From NCBI GenBank assembly GCA_029567195.1, contig JAKQLJ010000027.1:1-34438 (forward strand): DNA of 34,438 nucleotides. Direction: 5' to 3'. The notes beneath the pieces are model-generated. The model made no database searches, was not told where the DNA came from, and was given only the letters and a program-made list of their open reading frames with translations. Shown here piece after piece: positions 29,729 to 34,438 of the stretch (its first letter is position 1; every line of letters begins with the position of its first letter). The position numbers and the translations under genes are program-made. The stretch comes from a bacterium (GTDB lineage Bacteria > Patescibacteriota > Minisyncoccia > Moranbacterales > UBA2206).

Positions 29729-31285
29729 TTATGCCAGCAAAGATTTTTTCTTCATTACCTTGGGCTTTTCTATAGAAAACATATCCAGAATTGTCGGAGC
29801 GATATTGCCCAAAACTCCACCGTCTGATAGTTTTTTTCCTTTAAATTTTTCGCCAATGAGCAAAAAGGGCACCGGATTTTTGGTATGAAAGGTGTTGGAT
29901 TGTTTGGCTTTTATATCATACATATCCTCCGCATTGCCATGATCCGCCGTTACTATAACTGTTCCTTTTTTATTTAAAATTTCTTTTACCAACATTTCAA
30001 TCTGCTGATCCAAAATCTCTACCGCCTTGATAGTGGCCCTGAAATCGCCAGTATGTCCCACCATATCGGCGTTGGCAAAATTAACGGCATAGAAATCATA
30101 AATGTCATAATGGATGTGCTTCAAAATGTGGGCGGTCAAATTATAAGCGGACATTTGGGGAATTTTGGCATAGGAATCGATTTTGGGAGAAGGCAACATT
30201 ACCCGGTCTTCGCCATTTACCGGATCGGCATAGCCGCCATTTAAAAAGTAAGTCATATGGGCATATTTTTCCGATTCAGCAATGTAGAGCTGTTTTATTT
30301 CTTTTAAGGCCATCGGCAATGTTCCGGAAATGGACTGGCCTCCCCAAACCGTATGGACATCAAGATCAGGACCGAAGTTAGTCATAGCTACAAAATAAAG
30401 GTCTTTAATTCTGTTGATTACCGGCATATCATCATTAATGATGCTGGATTTATTGGAAGCTACGAAAAGTTTGGCAAATTGGCGGGCTCTGTCGGAACGA
30501 AGATTAAAAAAAACCAGGCAATCGTTAGCTCGAACATTAGCGACTGGCTTTTCGTCTTCCATAATGACGGTCGGCGGCAAATATTCATCTATTATTCCTT
30601 TTTCGTAAGCCTTCTCTATGGCTTCTTCCGGAGAAGAAGCTACCTCACCGCGGGAAAAAACAATCGCATCAAACGCTTTGATAAGTCTTTCCCAATTTTT
30701 CGCCCTGTCCATGGCATAAAATCTTCCGGAAAGAGTGGCTATTTTTCCAATTTTTTCCTCTTTCATTATTTTCTGAAATTTTTTTAAGTGTTCTTTGGCG
30801 CTTTTGGGATAAGAGTCGCGTCCGTCCGTAAAAAGATGGCAGAAAACCTGTTCTACCTGATGCATCTTAGCCATTTTCAAAACTGCCCGAAAATGATCCG
30901 GATCGCTGTGCGGACTGTCTGAATCTCCCATCAGTCCCATTACATGAAAATTTCCCTGATGCTCCCTGATATGACGAACCGCTCCGGCTAAGGCCGGATT
31001 CATATAAAAACTTCCGTCTTGAATGCTTTTGGTAATAAAATATGAATCTTGAGACACTATTCTTCCGGCGCCGATGTTCATATGTCCGGCTTCCGAACCG
31101 CTCATTTTATTGTCTTCCAAGCCAACGTCTTTTCCTGTTGCTCCCAAAAGAGTATGCGGATAAAGTTCAAAAAGCCGATCCAATGCCGGTTTTTTGGCTA
31201 AAGTTATAGCGTTATATTTTGACGGACTGGCCACGCCGTATCCATCAAGAATTATCAGAGCTGTAGGCGATTTTTTTTTGAGCAT
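29729..31285 (-). CDS. gpmI: 2,3-Bisphosphoglycerate-independent phosphoglycerate mutase
   Basis: Interconverts 3- and 2-phosphoglycerate in glycolysis. It is a two-metal alkaline-phosphatase-type enzyme. The start chosen is the ATG before LKKKSPTALIILDGYG, two bases after the eno stop, giving 518 residues. Motifs: LDGYG (metal Asp), MSGSEAGHMNIGAGRIV with the nucleophilic Ser, TDGRDSYPKSA, FNLRSDRARQ, ADMVGHTGD and VTADHGNAEDM. The usual second residue of the nucleophile loop (Asn in NSEVGH) is Gly here. It is tightly coupled to eno, the next step in the pathway. Confidence 0.96.
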   Translation of the reverse strand: MLKKKSPTALIILDGYGVASPSKYNAITLAKKPALDRLFELYPHTLLGATGKDVGLEDNKMSGSEAGHMNIGAGRIVSQDSYFITKSIQDGSFYMNPALAGAVRHIREHQGNFHVMGLMGDSDSPHSDPDHFRAVLKMAKMHQVEQVFCHLFTDGRDSYPKSAKEHLKKFQKIMKEEKIGKIATLSGRFYAMDRAKNWERLIKAFDAIVFSRGEVASSPEEAIEKAYEKGIIDEYLPPTVIMEDEKPVANVRANDCLVFFNLRSDRARQFAKLFVASNKSSIINDDMPVINRIKDLYFVAMTNFGPDLDVHTVWGGQSISGTLPMALKEIKQLYIAESEKYAHMTYFLNGGYADPVNGEDRVMLPSPKIDSYAKIPQMSAYNLTAHILKHIHYDIYDFYAVNFANADMVGHTGDFRATIKAVEILDQQIEMLVKEILNKKGTVIVTADHGNAEDMYDIKAKQSNTFHTKNPVPFLLIGEKFKGKKLSDGGVLGNIAPTILDMFSIEKPKVMKKKSLLA

Positions 31286-31287
31286 AA

Positions 31288-32547
31288 TTATTGAATTTCT
31301 TCTTCTATTTTCATTAATCGATTGTATTTGCAAATTCTCTCACCGCGAGACAGCGATCCGGATTTGATATATTCCGCTCCCGCCCCCACGGCCAGATCGG
31401 AAATAAAATCATCGGTCGTTTCTCCACTGCGATGGGAAACCACCACTTTCATTTTATTCTTTTTGGCCATTTTTATACAGCTGATGGTCTCGCTTAAAGT
31501 TCCAATTTGATTGACTTTGATAAGCACGGCATTGCAAGCCTTTTCCGCTATGGCCGTCTTTAGCCGCTTTACGTTGGTAACCAAGAGATCATCTCCAATA
31601 AGCAAAGATTTATTTCCCAACTTTTCATTCATCGCTCGCCAGCCGGCCCAATCATTCTCATTCAATCCGTCCTCTATAGAAATAACGTTGTATTTTTCTA
31701 TCCATTCGTTATAAATATTAATTAAAACTTCCCGGGTCAAGTTGGCATTTTCCGGCTTGAAAACATATTGATCTGATTTTTCATCAAAAAACGACGAAGC
31801 CGCACTGTCTATTCCTATGTTCAATTCAACTCCTTTTTTGTATCCGGCTTTTTCAATGGCCTGATTGATAAGCTCAAGAGCCTGGGCATTGCTTTCCAAA
31901 TGCGGCGCAAATCCTCCTTCATCCCCCACCGAAACGGCAAAACCCATAGAAGAAAGAATGCCTTGAAGGCTGTGAAAAACTTCACTTCCCGCCCTTAACT
32001 GTTCCTTAAAAGTTTCGATGCCGCTGGGAACCAGTTTATATTCCTGAATGGAAAGTCCCGAATCGCTGTGCATTCCTCCGTTTATAATATTAAACATCGG
32101 GATGGGCAGTTTGTAAGCCGAAGTTTTCAATTTAAAAGTTTTGGCAACATAAGAGTATAGCGGCAATTTTTCTTCCATCGCCGCCGCTCGAGCGCAGGCT
32201 AATGACACGCCGAGAATTGCATTGGCTCCCAGCTTGGATTTGTTTTCCGTTCCGTCCAGATGTAGCATTCTTTTATCAATTTCCTCTTGATTTGAGACTT
32301 CCATCCCGACTATTTCCGGCTGGATTTTTTCATTGACATTATCCACCGCCCGTAAAACCCCTTTTCCTCCATAACGGCTTTTGTCATCATCTCTAAGCTC
32401 CAGAGCTTCAAAGGATCCAGTAGAAGCTCCGGATGGCACAGCGGCAGAGGCTTTTATTCCCGACTCCAACTCCACATCCACTTCCACTGTCGGATTGCCC
32501 CGGGAATCCAGAATTTCCCGCGCGTATATTTTTTTGATTTTTGACAT
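31288..32547 (-). CDS. eno: Enolase
   Basis: Converts 2-phosphoglycerate to phosphoenolpyruvate. 419 residues, normal length. Motifs: AREILDSRGNPTVEVDV, VPSGASTGSFEALELRD, the Mg-ligand region SIEDGLNENDW (Gly where most enolases have Pro), the catalytic Lys in LIKVNQIGTLSET and the signature SHRSGETTDDFISDLAVG. First gene of the eno-gpmI pair, 64 bases after the surface-protein gene. Confidence 0.97.
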   Translation of the reverse strand: MSKIKKIYAREILDSRGNPTVEVDVELESGIKASAAVPSGASTGSFEALELRDDDKSRYGGKGVLRAVDNVNEKIQPEIVGMEVSNQEEIDKRMLHLDGTENKSKLGANAILGVSLACARAAAMEEKLPLYSYVAKTFKLKTSAYKLPIPMFNIINGGMHSDSGLSIQEYKLVPSGIETFKEQLRAGSEVFHSLQGILSSMGFAVSVGDEGGFAPHLESNAQALELINQAIEKAGYKKGVELNIGIDSAASSFFDEKSDQYVFKPENANLTREVLINIYNEWIEKYNVISIEDGLNENDWAGWRAMNEKLGNKSLLIGDDLLVTNVKRLKTAIAEKACNAVLIKVNQIGTLSETISCIKMAKKNKMKVVVSHRSGETTDDFISDLAVGAGAEYIKSGSLSRGERICKYNRLMKIEEEIQ

Positions 32548-32611
32548 AATTATTTTTATTAAGATTTAGATATTTAAAATGACCTGATATGAGAACTAAT
32601 ATATTTTACTT

Positions 32612-34438
32612 CTAATTGGTTGATTCTACAATCCACCAGTCAAATTCAATCGGCTCGCTGGTTATTTCCGGAATTTCCACCTTGAAATCAGCTCTTATAT
32701 TTTTTTCTGTAACTGTTAACGGATTCTTAATGGCCTGTTTGGCTTTAGGAGACAAGAATATTTTGGAATTATCCTGGACGGCTATAGTTTTTATTATAAC
32801 ACTCTTTCCGTCACTGCCAGTTTCATCATCGATGCCGTCGGCATTCTCATCTTTCAAGACCGGCAAGATTACCGCCTCCCCGATTGTCGCCGCGCTTTGT
32901 TCCTCGATCTTAATCGTAAAGGCGCCCGCCACAATTCCGTCCGCTTCCAATTTTCCGTCCCCTATATTCACATTGCCAGCCACATCCTTATAAACCAAAG
33001 CATTGGCATTAAGGGCGGTAGCAAAATCAACTATAGCCTGGTTTTGTTCGGTTAATAATTTTATCTGCTCATCAAGCGCTCTTATCTGATCGCCCATGCC
33101 TAAAGCATTGCTTTCGGCATAAGTTGCCACACCTAATAAAGCTTCGTTTCGTCCGTTTTCCGAAGAAAGATCAAATTCCACCCCGTTAAATTTGAGGATA
33201 TTTTCCGCTAAATTTTCCGTCGCTTTTAACTTGCCTTCCAGTGCTATCTGGCCCAGCCTTATGATAGTTTTGTCCTGGAACTTGAAATAAATTCTGAAAT
33301 AACTGACATTATTCCAATCAATTTCTCCGGTTTTTTCTCCGTCACCAAGATAAAGCCGGACTTTATTCCAGCCGTCCATAAGATATGGATGGCTTGATTT
33401 GTTCCATTGAATTTCTCTTGTATCCATTTCATTTCCCAATTCCGTATGAAAATCGGAAATAAGGTCAGCGTTTTCTATGAATAAATCAAAAGTCAGATAG
33501 CCGTTTTCTATTTCATAACCGGAAACGTCCAATCCTTCATTCTTATTAACAGCAATATTCTGGAATTCTCCGATTCTTACATATTCTCCCCCAAACGATC
33601 CATTTTCCAGCAATGAATTGCCAAGATCAGTAGAAGCGCCGGCATTCATTTCACTAAAAGAATGGAAAACCTGGGAAACATTATCTCCCATTCCGGCTTC
33701 TTCCAGACCGGCCATCTTTCTTGAAATTTCATTCACCCGATAGGAAAGATAATTGACATTTTCTCCAACATAATCAATCTTATTAAGGCTCAATTCTGTC
33801 TCATTTAATTTTTCCATAATTAAATTATGATTTTGGGAAATACTTAGAAGGTCGCTCGAGAGAGAAACTGTATAATTTTTTAAACTTCCCAGTTCTATAG
33901 ATATTCCTTCTATGTCTTCCTGCTGTTCGGCTGCCGACAAAGCCAATTCCTGAACCGATTTAACCAAAACCGGAACCAGCCCTATGGTATTCAATTTTTT
34001 ATATCCGGTGGAAGAATCGGTGGTAACCAGTTTTGGAATGACCGCTTCTACTTCCTGAGCAATAAACCCAAGACTCATCGAAGCATTATTCTTTTCAAAT
34101 TTCCATTGATATTCCACCGGCCGGAGACTCATCAAAGCGTCAAGTCCGTATTCTTCCAAAGAAGAGATGTTCTTTTTGAAACGCCTGTCTGAGGTGCAGG
34201 TGATTGTTCCGTCAGTGGCGATGTCACAGCCGGTGTTGTTATCGCTGTTAAACCTGGCGATGGGTCCGGTGCCGGAAGCGATAACGTCCAGTTTGTAGAG
34301 AGGGTTGGTGGTGCCGATACCGACGTTGCCGTTTATTATTCTCATAGCTTCTGTAAATGTATCGCCGTCATACTGACCAAAAGCAATATTTTTTGTAGCA
34401 CCACTTGATGAATAGATTTGAAGCTGAGAAGCTCCTAT
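32612..34438 (-). CDS. Surface protein with internal S74 domain (partial)
   Basis: The frame is open to the right window edge; at least 608 residues are visible and the N-terminus lies outside. A tail-fibre-like segment (VGIGTTNPLYKLDV) is followed by a peptidase S74 intramolecular chaperone domain. The Ser-Lys dyad is in TSDRRFKKNI, and LRPVEYQWKF and LGFIAQEVEAVIPKLV follow. Next comes a long coiled-coil region, then a beta-rich domain around residues 270-390 from the Met at 34345 (YFRIYFKFQDKTIIRLGQIA). A second helical stretch and a C-terminal domain ending EFDWWIVESTN complete it. S74 domains are usually C-terminal; here about 430 residues follow. It is likely secreted or cell-surface. 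No signal peptide can be judged. Confidence 0.88.
   Translation of the reverse strand: MGASQLQIYSSSGATKNIAFGQYDGDTFTEAMRIINGNVGIGTTNPLYKLDVIASGTGPIARFNSDNNTGCDIATDGTITCTSDRRFKKNISSLEEYGLDALMSLRPVEYQWKFEKNNASMSLGFIAQEVEAVIPKLVTTDSSTGYKKLNTIGLVPVLVKSVQELALSAAEQQEDIEGISIELGSLKNYTVSLSSDLLSISQNHNLIMEKLNETELSLNKIDYVGENVNYLSYRVNEISRKMAGLEEAGMGDNVSQVFHSFSEMNAGASTDLGNSLLENGSFGGEYVRIGEFQNIAVNKNEGLDVSGYEIENGYLTFDLFIENADLISDFHTELGNEMDTREIQWNKSSHPYLMDGWNKVRLYLGDGEKTGEIDWNNVSYFRIYFKFQDKTIIRLGQIALEGKLKATENLAENILKFNGVEFDLSSENGRNEALLGVATYAESNALGMGDQIRALDEQIKLLTEQNQAIVDFATALNANALVYKDVAGNVNIGDGKLEADGIVAGAFTIKIEEQSAATIGEAVILPVLKDENADGIDDETGSDGKSVIIKTIAVQDNSKIFLSPKAKQAIKNPLTVTEKNIRADFKVEIPEITSEPIEFDWWIVESTN

Overview
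The window is gene-dense bacterial DNA of moderate GC with a standard genetic code (TGA is used as a stop). It looks like a chromosome piece from a Candidate Phyla Radiation (Patescibacteria) organism, probably the Parcubacteria group. The evidence is compact operons, many short palindromic repeats between and even inside genes, a four-helix-bundle (S23-like) gene, an S74-type surface protein, and a fermentative core of pyruvate:ferredoxin oxidoreductase plus ADP-forming acyl-CoA synthetase. The phylum assignment is inference; there is no rRNA here. Almost everything is on the minus strand. The exceptions are two small genes at 2466-3011 and a tRNA-Thr.

Region 1 (1-5300), heat shock. A perfect CIRCE operator overlaps a sigma-A-like promoter in front of hrcA and a gene encoding a NUDIX hydrolase fused to GrpE. 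dnaK lies further downstream and has no CIRCE of its own. It is separated from grpE by a plus-strand pair of unknown genes with their own promoter and terminator. A small zinc-ribbon gene lies upstream of hrcA.

Region 2 (5300-11600). This holds tRNA-Gln, a roughly 130-nt structured RNA with a tRNA-like T-arm and closing stem and its own terminator, then ftsX, ftsE, prfB, a ZIP metal transporter, a reverse rubrerythrin and a large unknown coiled-coil protein. tRNA-Thr is followed by a decayed copy of its own 3' part.

Region 3 (11579-16070). A porGDAB operon for pyruvate oxidation is driven by a promoter that implies a leaderless or nearly leaderless mRNA. Next come a tandem-thioredoxin DsbA-like protein and a one-helix membrane protein.

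Region 4 (16200-21815). A MacA/MacB-like export operon (adaptor, ATPase, two permeases) has been invaded by a REP-type Y1 transposase gene and a four-helix-bundle gene. A MITE-like repeat lies in front of it.

Region 5 (21821-32547). A housekeeping run carries an RNase H, a TIM-barrel protein, recJ, a receiver-like protein that has lost its phosphoacceptor Asp and gained a zinc ribbon, a fused ADP-forming acyl-CoA synthetase, a PfkB sugar kinase, a CapA-like phosphatase, gpmI and eno. Enolase and GpmI belong to lower glycolysis, PFOR converts pyruvate to acetyl-CoA, and the ADP-forming synthetase makes ATP and acetate. Pyruvate kinase is not in the window.

Region 6 (32612-34438) is a surface protein with an internal S74 autoprocessing domain, cut by the window edge.

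The strongest candidates for something undescribed are the NUDIX-GrpE fusion, the tRNA-like RNA next to ftsX, the phosphoacceptor-less receiver with a zinc ribbon, and the repeat-derived in-frame insertions in dnaK and in the transposase gene.
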